From assembly GCA_002937895.1 (NCBI GenBank), contig PTKV01000003.1:43244-107243 (forward strand): a stretch of 64,000 nucleotides of DNA. The letters run 5' to 3'. This document shows positions 26,504-35,446 of this stretch, one piece after another (within the stretch, counting starts at the first letter, position 1; every line of letters begins with the position of its first letter). This DNA is from Alphaproteobacteria bacterium MarineAlpha5_Bin9. GTDB taxonomy: Bacteria; Pseudomonadota; Alphaproteobacteria; HIMB59; GCA-002718135. Position numbers and translations under genes: made by a program. The notes below the pieces were generated by a model. It was not told the DNA's origin. It saw only the letters and a program-made list of their open reading frames with translations, and ran no database searches.

Positions 26504-27553
26504 TTATATTTCCTTGACAGCCTCAACTAAAACTTTCAATTTTGAAATTGCTAACTGTCTTGGTAGATGTCCTAACCCGCAATCTGGAGCAGCAATTAAT
26601 TGTTCTTTTGATATATATCTTAGAGCTTTATTTATTCTTTGATTGATTTCTTCAAAACTTTCTATTTTAGAACTAGCAATTTTAATTAATCCTATAATAA
26701 TTTTTGTGTTTTTGAATTTCTTTAAAATTTCTAGATTATTATATCTATGAGCATCTTCAATTGATACTGTATCAATAATTGATTTATCTAGAGCTGTTGA
26801 AATTTTGTTATATGATTCAAGAGGTGCTTTGGGATAATTGATTGCGTCTAATTTATCAGGATAGCCACAACATATATGAGTTATTCTTTCTACTTTATTA
26901 CTATCTATTCCATCAAAACATCTTTCTAAATTTCTAATTCCAAATGCTATTGCATTTTCAGGTTTTCTTGCAAAAAGAGGTTCATCTACTTGAATATATT
27001 TACAACCTGCTTTTTCTAATCTTTTTATTTCAATATTTATCGCCTTAGCAAGATCAATTCCCATCTCTTCATCGTTTTTATAAAAGCTATTTCCAATAGT
27101 ATCTGCTATAGTCATAGGTCCAGGAATAGTAACTTTAATTGGTTTTTTAGTTAGCTTTTGATTACTCACCCACTCTTTTGATAGAAAAGGTTCTTTTGCA
27201 GTTATTTTTTTAGTTATTGTTGGCAGCCAACATTTATAATTACCAGTTCTTGCAGATTTTTCAGTTAATTTTTTAAAATCGATTCCGTTTAAATATCTAC
27301 AATGATAATGAATATAATTTTCTCTTCTTATTTCTCCATCTGTTATTATATCTATCCCACATTTTTCTTGATCTTGAATTACCTCTTTTGTGGCTTTTAA
27401 GAAAATAAGTTCAGCATTATTACCTAATTTTTCTAATGCCTCTGTATAATTTTTTGTTGGAAATTGCGTATCAGTTCCTCCTTCCTCATTAAACCAATCT
27501 GGGATTTTAAGGAAATTTGGCTTAGGATAAGCGCCAATTACTGTAGTTAACAT
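26504..27553 (-). CDS. Short cobalamin-independent methionine synthase (MetE C-terminal domain type)
   Basis: This 349-residue protein is only the catalytic barrel of MetE; full MetE is about 750 residues. Zinc ligands are visible as His-x-Cys in 'ITHICCGYPD', a Glu near 'VSIEDAHRY', and the Cys in 'APDCGLGHLPRQL'. 'VTIPGPMTIAD' and 'YIQVDEPLFA' are family landmarks. Such short forms methylate homocysteine or thiols from donors other than polyglutamyl-folate. No DUF1852 partner is next to it. It is divergent from the polyamine-type binding protein gene. Confidence 0.87.
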   Translation of the reverse strand: MLTTVIGAYPKPNFLKIPDWFNEEGGTDTQFPTKNYTEALEKLGNNAELIFLKATKEVIQDQEKCGIDIITDGEIRRENYIHYHCRYLNGIDFKKLTEKSARTGNYKCWLPTITKKITAKEPFLSKEWVSNQKLTKKPIKVTIPGPMTIADTIGNSFYKNDEEMGIDLAKAINIEIKRLEKAGCKYIQVDEPLFARKPENAIAFGIRNLERCFDGIDSNKVERITHICCGYPDKLDAINYPKAPLESYNKISTALDKSIIDTVSIEDAHRYNNLEILKKFKNTKIIIGLIKIASSKIESFEEINQRINKALRYISKEQLIAAPDCGLGHLPRQLAISKLKVLVEAVKEI

Positions 27554-27705
27554 AATATTTAAGAATATATACTAAATAAAGGTATGAAAAATATAAATTT
27601 TTTATTTTATTGGGATAATTTCATTTAAATTGCATAAATAAGTAAAAAAAATATTGTCATTTGAGCTTTCTTATGTTCAAGTAATTTTAATTAGGAGGGA
27701 TCCAT

Positions 27706-28875
27706 ATGGATAAACTTAAAAAATCAAGCCACAAAACTCTTAAAGAGGCTAGAAAGTTTTCAAGAAGAACTGCCTTGAAAAGAGGTGCTGCTGCAGCGGC
27801 ATTTGTTGGCGCAGCTCCCATGTTTGTAAAAAATGCATTTGCTGCCTCAAGTGGAGAAGTTAATGTAGTAATGTGGGGAGAATATTTACCTGACTCTGTA
27901 GTAGCTGATTTTAAAGCTAAGACAGGAATTACAGTAAACCATACTAAGATTGGTGATAATGGAGAAATTATTGCTAAAATGAAAGCTGGCGGTGGTGCTG
28001 GTTATGATTTAGCAAGTCCAACTAATATGAGAGCACTTCAGTGGGAAAACCTTGGAGTACTTCAGCCGTTTGACATGGGTAGAATTACAAATATAGGTAA
28101 TGTAAATCCAGGAATGGTTGCAGTAGGAGAAAGAGATTGGAATTTTGGTGGAAAAGGTTCCCACTGGGTACCACAACTTTGGGGCACTGAATCAATCTCT
28201 TGGAGAACTGATAAGTGGACACCAGATGGTCTTCCAAGTTTTGGAGATATCTGGGAACCAAATCCAGCAATTAATGGAGCATTTATGATGGGTAGAACTT
28301 ACTCAATGATGACTGGTTGTGGTATTTGGATGCATCATCAAGGCAAGATGGACTTTTGGTCATCTTATAAAGACGAAGATACTATGAGAAAAAATTGGGA
28401 AGTACTTACTGATTATTGTATTTCTAAAAAAAGTAATCTTGTAAAATTTTGGTCTGGTGCAGATCCTCAAAAACAAGGTTTCACATCAGATGGAGTTATT
28501 GTTGGTCAAACTTGGGATGGTCCAATTGCAGCAATGATGAAAGCTGGTGAGCCAGTAGCTTATCAAACAACTGATGAGGGAGCTCTAGCTTGGGTTGATG
28601 GAATAACTCTATCTGCTAAAGCTGAAAATATTGATGAGGCATATGAACTTATTAATTATAGCTTCACACCAGAAGTTGGAGGCCAAACAGTTAATGAAAT
28701 TGGTTATAACTCAGCAGTAATAGGTGCTTCTGATCATTATTCAGATGAGACTAAAGCGTTAGCACAAGCAATTTATCCAGGAGATACAGCTTCTAAGCTG
28801 AATCCATGGCCACCAGAGCCACCTTGGTATGCTGATGCAAGAGCTGAATATGCAAATAAATTTGAAACTGCGTAA
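27706..28875 (+). CDS. Polyamine-type ABC transporter substrate-binding protein (Tat-exported)
   Basis: This 389-residue periplasmic binding protein has a twin-arginine signal 'FSRRTALKRGAAAAAFVG' cleaved near 'NAFAAS'. The mature part begins 'EVNVVMWGEYLPDSV', as in PotD/PotF relatives. Tryptophan- and Asp-rich regions such as 'QLWGTESISWRTDKW' and 'GQTWDGPIAAMM' fit an amine-binding site. An AGGAGG lies before the ATG. It is followed by a strong hairpin, then ATPase and two permease genes. The agmatinase-like gene at the end of the cluster supports a polyamine or guanidino ligand. Confidence 0.9.
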   Translation: MDKLKKSSHKTLKEARKFSRRTALKRGAAAAAFVGAAPMFVKNAFAASSGEVNVVMWGEYLPDSVVADFKAKTGITVNHTKIGDNGEIIAKMKAGGGAGYDLASPTNMRALQWENLGVLQPFDMGRITNIGNVNPGMVAVGERDWNFGGKGSHWVPQLWGTESISWRTDKWTPDGLPSFGDIWEPNPAINGAFMMGRTYSMMTGCGIWMHHQGKMDFWSSYKDEDTMRKNWEVLTDYCISKKSNLVKFWSGADPQKQGFTSDGVIVGQTWDGPIAAMMKAGEPVAYQTTDEGALAWVDGITLSAKAENIDEAYELINYSFTPEVGGQTVNEIGYNSAVIGASDHYSDETKALAQAIYPGDTASKLNPWPPEPPWYADARAEYANKFETA

Positions 28876-28896
28876 TTAAATATTTTTATAAAAATG

Positions 28897-28926
28897 AGCG
28901 TCCTGTTTAAACAGGACGCTTTTTTA
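28897..28926 (+). terminator. Rho-independent terminator or attenuator after the binding-protein gene
   Basis: Perfect 9-base arms AGCGTCCTG and CAGGACGCT with a TTTAAA loop are followed by a run of Ts. It lies 22 bases after the binding-protein stop and before the potA-like gene. It would give high binding-protein message and lower read-through to the membrane genes. The track ORF starting at 28894 runs through it, which argues against that start. Confidence 0.9.
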
Positions 28927-28977
28927 ATAGTTTTTAAATTTAAATTTGTTAAAATAATCATTTCAGGGGGAATAATT

Positions 28978-30090
28978 ATGAGTGCTGATGTTGAATTGCA
29001 AAATATCTCTGTTACTTTTGGAAGTTTTTATGCAGCGAAAAATGTTAATGTTAAAATTAAGCAAGGAGAATTTTTTAGTTTTTTAGGTCCTTCAGGTTGT
29101 GGTAAAACAACACTGCTTAGGGCAATATCTGGATTTTTAGATCCTTCAGAGGGAAAAGTTTTAATTGGCGGAGAAGACATGGCTGGCATAGGTCCTAATA
29201 AAAGACCGACTTCACTTATTTTTCAAAATCTAGCATTATTTCCTTTAATGTCAGTTGCTGATAATATTGCTTTTTCTTTAGAGGTAAGAGGTAAATCAAA
29301 AAATGAAAGAAGAAAAAGAGCTGATGAACTTCTTGAGTTAATAGCTTTAAGTGGTCAAGGGGATAAAAAAGTACACGAATTATCCGGAGGTCAAAGACAA
29401 CGTGTTGCAATAGCAAGAGCTTTAGCTATTGAACCTGAGGTTTTATTATTAGATGAACCTTTATCAGCTTTAGATCTTAAATTACGACAAAAAATGAGAA
29501 CTGAATTAAGAGCAATTCAAAAAAGAGTAGGTATTACATTTATTTATATAACGCATGATCAAGGTGAAGCCCTAACAATGTCTGATAGGGTAGCAGTGAT
29601 GAATGAGGGAGAATTAGAACAGGTCGGATTATGTGATGATGTATATGATTATCCAAATACTCCTTTCGTAGCTACATTTGTTGGTGAAAATAATCCATTT
29701 TATGCAAAAGTAGTATCAGTTGATAATAATGAGGTTAAAGTAGAATCCCAAGGTAATACATTTTTAGCAACAGCTGGAAAAATCAATGAAAATCAAAACC
29801 ATTCTTTTTCGCCAGGTGATGAGGTTATAATGTTTATTCGACCTGAGTCAATTTTTATAAAAAATGATAATAATAAATTAGATAATTTTTTTTCTGCTAA
29901 AGTGAATACAATTGAGTTTGAAGGCAATTTAAAAAATATTTATGTGAAAATAAATTCTAATATAGATGTTAGATTTAGTGTTCCAAATGCAGTTGATACA
30001 AGTGAATTATCTAGTAACAAAGATGTTGAGTTAACTTTTTCTTCAAAAAAAGCAGTAGTTCTTCCAAAAGGCCAACTCGCTGTTGATTAA
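28978..30090 (+). CDS. potA: Polyamine-type ABC transporter ATP-binding protein
   Basis: This ATPase has Walker A 'GPSGCGKTTLL', signature 'LSGGQRQRVAIARAL', Walker B 'VLLLDEPLSAL' and switch His in 'IYITHDQGEA'. A C-terminal TOBE regulatory domain follows from about residue 240 ('FIRPESIF'). I chose ATG 28978 (370 residues) over the track start 28894, because the longer form would read through the terminator hairpin, and CAGGGGG lies at a proper distance before 28978. It energises the two permeases downstream. Confidence 0.92.
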   Translation: MSADVELQNISVTFGSFYAAKNVNVKIKQGEFFSFLGPSGCGKTTLLRAISGFLDPSEGKVLIGGEDMAGIGPNKRPTSLIFQNLALFPLMSVADNIAFSLEVRGKSKNERRKRADELLELIALSGQGDKKVHELSGGQRQRVAIARALAIEPEVLLLDEPLSALDLKLRQKMRTELRAIQKRVGITFIYITHDQGEALTMSDRVAVMNEGELEQVGLCDDVYDYPNTPFVATFVGENNPFYAKVVSVDNNEVKVESQGNTFLATAGKINENQNHSFSPGDEVIMFIRPESIFIKNDNNKLDNFFSAKVNTIEFEGNLKNIYVKINSNIDVRFSVPNAVDTSELSSNKDVELTFSSKKAVVLPKGQLAVD

Positions 30091-30100
30091 TTTTGTTTAA

Positions 30101-31012
30101 ATGAATTCTTTTTTTAAAAAAAATGGACCATTAATTTCAACTTATTTTATAATAGCTATAGTTTTTTGGTTGATTTTTTTAATTATAATACCTCAACTCT
30201 ATATGTTAGATTTGTCGTTTAGACCAAATTTACCACCTTTATTAAGAGGTGGACCAGATGATGTTCATACTCTTGTTCATTATAAGCATTTTATTTTTGG
30301 TTCTGAAACTAGTAATGATCCATACAATTATGTAGATATTGGTGTTTTTTTAAATACAATTTTTACAGCTATTATGGTTACAATTATAAATTTGTGTTTT
30401 TGTTATCCAATAGCTTTTTATATGGCAAAGGTTGCTAAACCAAATTCAGCAAGACTCTTAATAGTTGCTTTAATTATTCCATTTTGGATAAATGAGTTAC
30501 TACGTTCTTTTGCTTTGAGAATTTTGTTTGCTGGAGAAGGAGTTATAAATAATATTTTATTAGCTACCGGGCTTATAGATACCGGAATTAATTTTATAGC
30601 CTTAGATATAGCTCTCTATACAGGTTTAACTTATGCATATATTCTTCTTATGATTTTTCCTCTCTACAATGCGATTGAAAGTTTAGACACAAATCAACTA
30701 GAAGCTGCGAAAGACTTAGGTTCTTCAACTTTTAGAACACATTGGAGAATAGTTATTCCTCATGCAAAAGCAGGAATAGCTTCTGGATGCACTATGGTGT
30801 TTATGTTAACAGCAGGAGCACTCGCTACACCTGTAGTTTTAAGTAGTCCAAATACTTATTGGTTTACCCAGCTAATTTATCAATGGTTTAATATGAATGA
30901 CAATTGGTCAAGAGGATCTGCATATTCTATTTTACTATTAAGTGTATCTGTAGTTTTTGTTTTATTAATGATGCGCATATTTAAAGTAAAAATCGGCGAG
31001 ATAGTTAGATGA
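30101..31012 (+). CDS. potB: Polyamine-type ABC permease, PotB-like
   Basis: This 303-residue inner-membrane permease has six or more helices. The EAA loop that contacts the ATPase is seen as 'LEAAKDLGSSTFRTHWRIVIPHA'. 'LIIPFWINELLRSFALRI' is typical of PotB/PotH. It begins 10 bases after potA, and its stop overlaps the next permease start by four bases. Confidence 0.92.
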   Translation: MNSFFKKNGPLISTYFIIAIVFWLIFLIIIPQLYMLDLSFRPNLPPLLRGGPDDVHTLVHYKHFIFGSETSNDPYNYVDIGVFLNTIFTAIMVTIINLCFCYPIAFYMAKVAKPNSARLLIVALIIPFWINELLRSFALRILFAGEGVINNILLATGLIDTGINFIALDIALYTGLTYAYILLMIFPLYNAIESLDTNQLEAAKDLGSSTFRTHWRIVIPHAKAGIASGCTMVFMLTAGALATPVVLSSPNTYWFTQLIYQWFNMNDNWSRGSAYSILLLSVSVVFVLLMMRIFKVKIGEIVR

Positions 31013-32223
31013 AATCACAACATTTTCTAAATATTTTGCTAGGAATATATATTTTTATTTTTTTAACTTATTTATTTGGCCCATTATTAATAATGAGTGT
31101 AACAGCATTTAATTCAGCTGAATTCCCATCAATTACTCCGTGGGAATGTTTTAGTTGGAGATGGTTTCAAGAAGGTAAAATTGCTTATGATGGGCAACAT
31201 TTAGCAGGCTTATCAACTGATTGGAGACTTCATGATGGGCTGATTAAAAGTTTAATTATTGGCTTAGGCGTTGTGTGTTTATCTGTTCCTATTGGAATGG
31301 CTGCATCAATTGTTCTGACACAAGTCCATAGTAGACTAAGAACCATTTTTTATTCAGTTTCTATTATGCCAGTTTTATTTCCTGGAGTGATTATTGGTAT
31401 TTCTACTGTTGTTTTGTGGGACAGAATTGCTACTATTGGAGGAGAAGGTTTTTTATCAGATATAGGTCGTAATGGTATTTTTTTAACTATCCTTGGTCAA
31501 ACATGTTTTATATCCACTTATTGTTTTCTTATTTTTGTTGCTCGTCTTCAAAGATTTGATCAAACACAAGAAGAAGCAGCACTTGATCTAGGAGCAAGTC
31601 AAACTCAAGTATTTTTTAAAATTTTAATTCCATATTTAATGCCTGCTATAGCATCAGCTGCAGTAATAGCTTTTTTAGCATCATTTGAAAATTATAATAC
31701 AACGGTTTTTAGTATTTTATCTGATCAAACTCTTACAACTGTAATTGCTTCAAAAGTGCGTCTTGGAATTAGTCCTGCTATAAGTGCCCTTGCATTAGTT
31801 ATTATAGCTTTAACACTTATGGCTGCAATAATATATGAAATTTTAAGAAGAAGGGAAGATAAAAAAAAGAAAGAAAGACAAGATCAGCTAATATATGAAC
31901 AAACTAAAGATAGTAGACTTAAAAAAGAAAAAACAGGCTCATTTAAGATTCCTAAATTTATATTTGTAATAATTTTATTAATCATAATGGGCACTTTTGG
32001 ATTTAATCAACTCATAAAAAATGATTTATACGGAAACAAATGTGTTTCAGCAGCAGAATCTGCAAAAAAATCTAATTTTGCAGAACAACTAAAATTATTG
32101 CAACAAAATGCAGATACAGTTGATGAAAAATCTTTAGAGGGCGGAAATTTAGGGGGAAATCAGGATTATGGTGATATTTTTGGAGATGAGAATTTGTTTA
32201 AAGATTTTGGAGGGTTTGAATAA
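31009..32223 (+). CDS. potC: Polyamine-type ABC permease, PotC-like, with extra C-terminal domain
   Basis: Residues 1-280 are a normal PotC/PotI permease, with EAA loop 'EEAALDLGASQTQVFFKIL'. The protein then continues for about 124 more residues. These comprise a highly charged Lys/Glu linker (281-312), one extra membrane helix at about 314-334 ('IPKFIFVIILLIIMGTF'), a Cys-containing segment, and an acidic Gly/Asn/Asp-rich tail. Usual PotC proteins are about 260-280 residues. By the positive-inside rule the tail probably faces the periplasm. No known domain is recognised in the extension. Confidence 0.9.
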   Translation: MKSQHFLNILLGIYIFIFLTYLFGPLLIMSVTAFNSAEFPSITPWECFSWRWFQEGKIAYDGQHLAGLSTDWRLHDGLIKSLIIGLGVVCLSVPIGMAASIVLTQVHSRLRTIFYSVSIMPVLFPGVIIGISTVVLWDRIATIGGEGFLSDIGRNGIFLTILGQTCFISTYCFLIFVARLQRFDQTQEEAALDLGASQTQVFFKILIPYLMPAIASAAVIAFLASFENYNTTVFSILSDQTLTTVIASKVRLGISPAISALALVIIALTLMAAIIYEILRRREDKKKKERQDQLIYEQTKDSRLKKEKTGSFKIPKFIFVIILLIIMGTFGFNQLIKNDLYGNKCVSAAESAKKSNFAEQLKLLQQNADTVDEKSLEGGNLGGNQDYGDIFGDENLFKDFGGFE

Positions 32224-32351
32224 TTTAACTTATTATTTTTTTTATAAAATTACTTACATTAGTAGTAAAATTAAATTGATTATTTGATTTTTTTTTCTTT
32301 TTAAGGATCGATTTTTTTTTATTTATTTTTTTATTTCTTCTCATAATTTTT

Positions 32352-33293
32352 TTATTTTTTATTTTCTATGATATTACAGAGTATTTCAAATGCAATATTT
32401 GCACCAACAAGAGAGGTCATATTGTTTACATCAAAGGGTGGTGATACTTCAACCACATCAGCCCCAATAAATTGAATATTTTTTAAATTTCTAATTATTT
32501 TTTGAGATTCTCTTACAGAAAAACCACCTACTTCAGGGGTCCCTGTTCCAGGTGCAAAAGTAGGATCAATTCCATCTATGTCAAAAGTTAAATATGATTT
32601 AGTTTTTCCTAATTTGTCATTTATTATTTCCATGCATTTTTTAAATCCTAATTTATAATATTCATCAATAGTTATGATTGTAACACCTTGATCTAAAGCC
32701 CAATTAAAATCTTTAGGATCATATAAAGATCCTCTTAATCCTATCATTACATATTTTTTTGGATCAATTAAATTTTCTTCTATAGCTCTTCTAAAGGGTG
32801 TTCCATGAGTGTATTTATTTCCACCAAAATAACTATCCCAGGTATCTGAATGAGAGTCAAACTGAAACATTCCAATAGGGCCATCTGATGCTAAAGATCT
32901 TAAAATTGGTAAAGATATTAAATGATCTCCTCCAATTGAAATTGGAATTACATTTTCTTTTTTTATTTCATTATAAAAAATCTCTATTTTTTTTAAAGTA
33001 TCATTTAAATCTGCTGGGTTTACTGGACAATCACCTATGTCAGCAACATTATAATTGTCATATGGGCTCTGAAGCGATATTGGATGATAAGGTCTAATAA
33101 GTGATGAAGCATTTCTTACTTCTCTGGGTCCATGTCTAGCTCCTGGTCTATTTGTTGTTCCTCCATCCCAAGGCACACCACAAATGCAGTAATCTAGTTT
33201 TTTTAAATCCTTAATAATTGGTAGTCTAAAAAAAGTAGCTATGTCAGCAAATCTAGGATTGGACATACCTGCTAGCGGTTTAATATTTTTCAT
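32352..33293 (-). CDS. Agmatinase/ureohydrolase family enzyme
   Basis: This 313-residue binuclear Mn2+ hydrolase has metal motifs 'SIGGDHLISLP', 'FDSHSDTWDSY' and 'LTFDIDGIDPTFAPGTGTPE'. The family splits urea from agmatine, guanidinobutyrate, guanidinopropionate and similar compounds, or from guanidine itself. The exact substrate is unclear. It lies convergent to the polyamine-type transporter, which could import the substrate. The 128-base spacer between them is nearly all A/T with poly-T runs, and I see no distinct hairpin in it. Confidence 0.9.
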   Translation of the reverse strand: MKNIKPLAGMSNPRFADIATFFRLPIIKDLKKLDYCICGVPWDGGTTNRPGARHGPREVRNASSLIRPYHPISLQSPYDNYNVADIGDCPVNPADLNDTLKKIEIFYNEIKKENVIPISIGGDHLISLPILRSLASDGPIGMFQFDSHSDTWDSYFGGNKYTHGTPFRRAIEENLIDPKKYVMIGLRGSLYDPKDFNWALDQGVTIITIDEYYKLGFKKCMEIINDKLGKTKSYLTFDIDGIDPTFAPGTGTPEVGGFSVRESQKIIRNLKNIQFIGADVVEVSPPFDVNNMTSLVGANIAFEILCNIIENKK

Positions 33294-33390
33294 TTCAAAT
33301 CAATTATTAATTTTTTAAATTACCTTGTTTTTAATTTATTACAATATTTAATGATTTTGTATACATTTATGATAAAACTTTATATTTATT

Positions 33391-33945
33391 ATGAATTTTA
33401 ACAATCTCCCAAGAGATTTGCCAATACCTAAAGATGATGGAACTGCAAATCATTTAGAGGGTAGTTTTGTCCCAGATATTGAATTGCCAAATCAAGACGG
33501 AAATTATCTAAAATTAAGTAGAAAAGATTCTTTTCGTTTAGTTCTTTTTTGCTATCCAATGACTGGTATTCCTAACAAACCTTCCCCAGAAAAATGGGAT
33601 CTTATTCCTGGTGCTAGAGGATGCACACCACAAAACTGCAGTTTTCGAGATAATTATGATGATTTAATCATAAATAATTCAATTCCAGTAGGTCTTACTA
33701 CTCAATCTGTTGATGAGATAAAAGAAATGACTTTAAGGTTAAAAATACCTTATGATGTTTTAAGTGATGCAAATTTTAAATTTATAAAAGCTCTAAAAAT
33801 CCCAACTTTTAAAGTTGATAAAACTATATTTGTTAAAAGAATCACATTTATAATTCAAAATTCATACATTGAAAAAGTTTTTTATCCAATTTTTCCTCCA
33901 GATAGAAATGTAAAAGATGTAATTAATTGGCTAAAAGAGAATTAA
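33391..33945 (+). CDS. Peroxiredoxin (AhpC/TSA family)
   Basis: This 184-residue thioredoxin-fold protein has 'SFVPDIELPNQDG', 'RLVLFCYPMTGIP' and the Cys pair in 'PGARGCTPQNCSFRD'. The order differs from classic AhpC ('PxxxTxxC'). It matches a bacterial peroxiredoxin group with 'IPGARGCTPQxCxFRD'. It would reduce peroxides with thioredoxin or glutathione. MsrA is encoded nearby, so this is a small oxidative-damage group. Confidence 0.85.
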   Translation: MNFNNLPRDLPIPKDDGTANHLEGSFVPDIELPNQDGNYLKLSRKDSFRLVLFCYPMTGIPNKPSPEKWDLIPGARGCTPQNCSFRDNYDDLIINNSIPVGLTTQSVDEIKEMTLRLKIPYDVLSDANFKFIKALKIPTFKVDKTIFVKRITFIIQNSYIEKVFYPIFPPDRNVKDVINWLKEN

Positions 33946-34002
33946 ATAAATTTGTTGAATTTATTTTTATAAGATTTAATAAATGGTATTAAAATAAATA
34001 AT

Positions 34003-34329
34003 ATGTTGAAAAGCTTTATAATTTTTATATTTTTTTTATTTCTATCTAATTTTTTATATTCTAAAGATAATATTGATCAATGGAAAGATTCCGAAAAAAC
34101 TTATTTGGATTTAATAAATGAAGGATTTGAAATTAAAGCATATGATATTAATAATATCAAACATAAGGATGGATTTTTTTTTCTTTTTTTTGTAACAGTT
34201 TTGCAAAAAAATAATCAAGTATATGAATGTCAGGAATATCAAACACTAGATGAGAATTTAATCTCCTTGGATATAACTTTTATATGCAGAGAATTAGTTC
34301 AACCTTATGAAATTGGAATAGGAACATAA
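34003..34329 (+). CDS. Small secreted protein of unknown function
   Basis: This 108-residue protein has an N-terminal signal peptide ('MLKSFIIFIFFLFLSNFLYS'). The mature part is mixed acidic and hydrophobic, with two cysteines ('YECQEYQTL', 'FICREL') that could form a disulfide. I know of no family. It lies five bases before msrA and is co-oriented. A periplasmic role is likely from the signal alone. Confidence 0.65.
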   Translation: MLKSFIIFIFFLFLSNFLYSKDNIDQWKDSEKTYLDLINEGFEIKAYDINNIKHKDGFFFLFFVTVLQKNNQVYECQEYQTLDENLISLDITFICRELVQPYEIGIGT

Positions 34330-34333
34330 TTAA

Positions 34334-34786
34334 ATGGATATTTCAAAAACTATAATAGGAGCAGGTTGTTTTTGGGGAGTTCAAGAATTTTTTAGAAAAA
34401 TTGATGGTGTAAAGGAAACAACAGTTGGATATTCCGGAGGTCATTCTCTAAATCCATCATATGAGGATGTATGTAGAGGTAATACTGGACATATAGAGGT
34501 TGTTTTAATTAAATTTGATATTAATTTTATTAAATTTTCAGATATATTAAATTATTTTTGGAAATGCCATGATCCTACTCAACTAAATCGTCAAGGATAT
34601 GATATTGGTGAGCAGTATAAATCAATTATATTTTATTTTAATGAAGATCAAAAAAATATTGCTGAAGAATCTAAAATAAATATGCAATCTAAATTTAATA
34701 ATAGTATTGTTACTGAAATTAAAGAAGCTTCTCAATTTTACAAAGCAGAAGAATATCATCAAAATTATTTGTGTAAAAAAACTTAA
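34334..34786 (+). CDS. msrA: Peptide methionine-S-sulfoxide reductase MsrA
   Basis: This 150-residue enzyme has the catalytic motif 'GAGCFWGVQEFF', then 'GVKETTVGYSGGH', 'YEDVCRGNTGHIEVV', 'FWKCHDPTQLNRQGYDIGEQY' and 'FYKAEEYHQNYL'. It repairs S-methionine sulfoxide in proteins. It is slightly shorter than many MsrA proteins and ends soon after 'HQNYLCKKT'. Confidence 0.97.
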   Translation: MDISKTIIGAGCFWGVQEFFRKIDGVKETTVGYSGGHSLNPSYEDVCRGNTGHIEVVLIKFDINFIKFSDILNYFWKCHDPTQLNRQGYDIGEQYKSIIFYFNEDQKNIAEESKINMQSKFNNSIVTEIKEASQFYKAEEYHQNYLCKKT

Positions 34787-34800
34787 ATTTTTAAAAATTG

Positions 34801-34983
34801 ATGAAAGAATATTTTATAAATGCAATATATGTTGGTTATTATGTTTTATTAATTTTATGGTTATTAATATTAATTTTTATTTATCTTAGAAAGCCCCCAA
34901 ATTCAAAATTGACTTTAAAATACTTAATCTATTCATTATTAGTTTTCTTAATTTTATACGGAATTATTTATTTATTTAGTTAG
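34801..34983 (+). CDS. Small two-helix membrane protein
   Basis: This 60-residue protein has two membrane helices ('YVGYYVLLILWLLILIFIYL' and 'YLIYSLLVFLILYGIIYLF') joined by a short basic loop. The track start is TTG 34798; the adjacent ATG 34801 is preferred. Function is unknown. It follows msrA by 14 bases. The overlapping frame 34707-34889 is taken as a shadow. Confidence 0.5.
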   Translation: MKEYFINAIYVGYYVLLILWLLILIFIYLRKPPNSKLTLKYLIYSLLVFLILYGIIYLFS

Positions 34984-35168
34984 GTCGATTCGTTTTTTCT
35001 TATTTCTACGAAAATTAATAACAACTACATATAGTATCTAAGAGGCCTTTTAGTTATTACATATTGATATATAAGGATTTTTTACAATTTTAACTTGATA
35101 CTTTTTATATTAAATTTATAAATTGCATCGGAATTAATAAATAATTTCATTAATTATTAAAAAAAGCT

Positions 35169-35390
35169 ATGTCGATAATAAAAAATTATTTTAAACAGAA
35201 TAAAGTTGTTCACACTTTTGAAACTTGCCAATGGCCTAATGGTGATCCGCAAGACAAAGATTTTCATTTTTGTGGCGATAAAACTCTTATCAACAAACCT
35301 TATTGCAAAAAACATTGTGATGTTGCTTATGTTGATGAAAAAGATTTGAAAAAAGATAAAGAATCTCACAAACATCTTATTGCTGCATAA
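35169..35390 (+). CDS. Stand-alone GcrA C-terminal domain protein
   Basis: This 73-residue protein contains 'CQWPNGDPQDKDFHFCGDK' followed by 'KPYCKKHCDVAYV'. This is the Cys/His-rich C-terminal signature of GcrA, the alphaproteobacterial cell-cycle regulator that binds sigma-70. The N-terminal DNA-binding domain of about 60-100 residues is absent, and no reading frame for it is present upstream. The spacing of Cys and His suggests a metal-binding knuckle. It is monocistronic, with AT-rich spacers on both sides. Confidence 0.8.
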   Translation: MSIIKNYFKQNKVVHTFETCQWPNGDPQDKDFHFCGDKTLINKPYCKKHCDVAYVDEKDLKKDKESHKHLIAA

Positions 35391-35446
35391 ATTTTTATTT
35401 GACTTTTCAATTAATATAGTCTGAAAATTATTTATAATAAAATTAG

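Noticed and set aside
28894-28977. Longer start of the potA-like ORF
   Set aside because: It would translate through the strong terminator hairpin; ATG 28978 has a good ribosome-binding site and normal family start.
34707-34889. 60-residue plus-strand ORF across the msrA end
   Set aside because: It is out of frame with msrA, Lys/Cys-rich, and overlaps the better-supported two-helix membrane protein.
34984-35168. Missing N-terminal GcrA domain upstream of the mini-GcrA gene
   Set aside because: All frames in this spacer are broken by stops and no HTH-like text is seen; it holds only AT-rich DNA with no clear structure.
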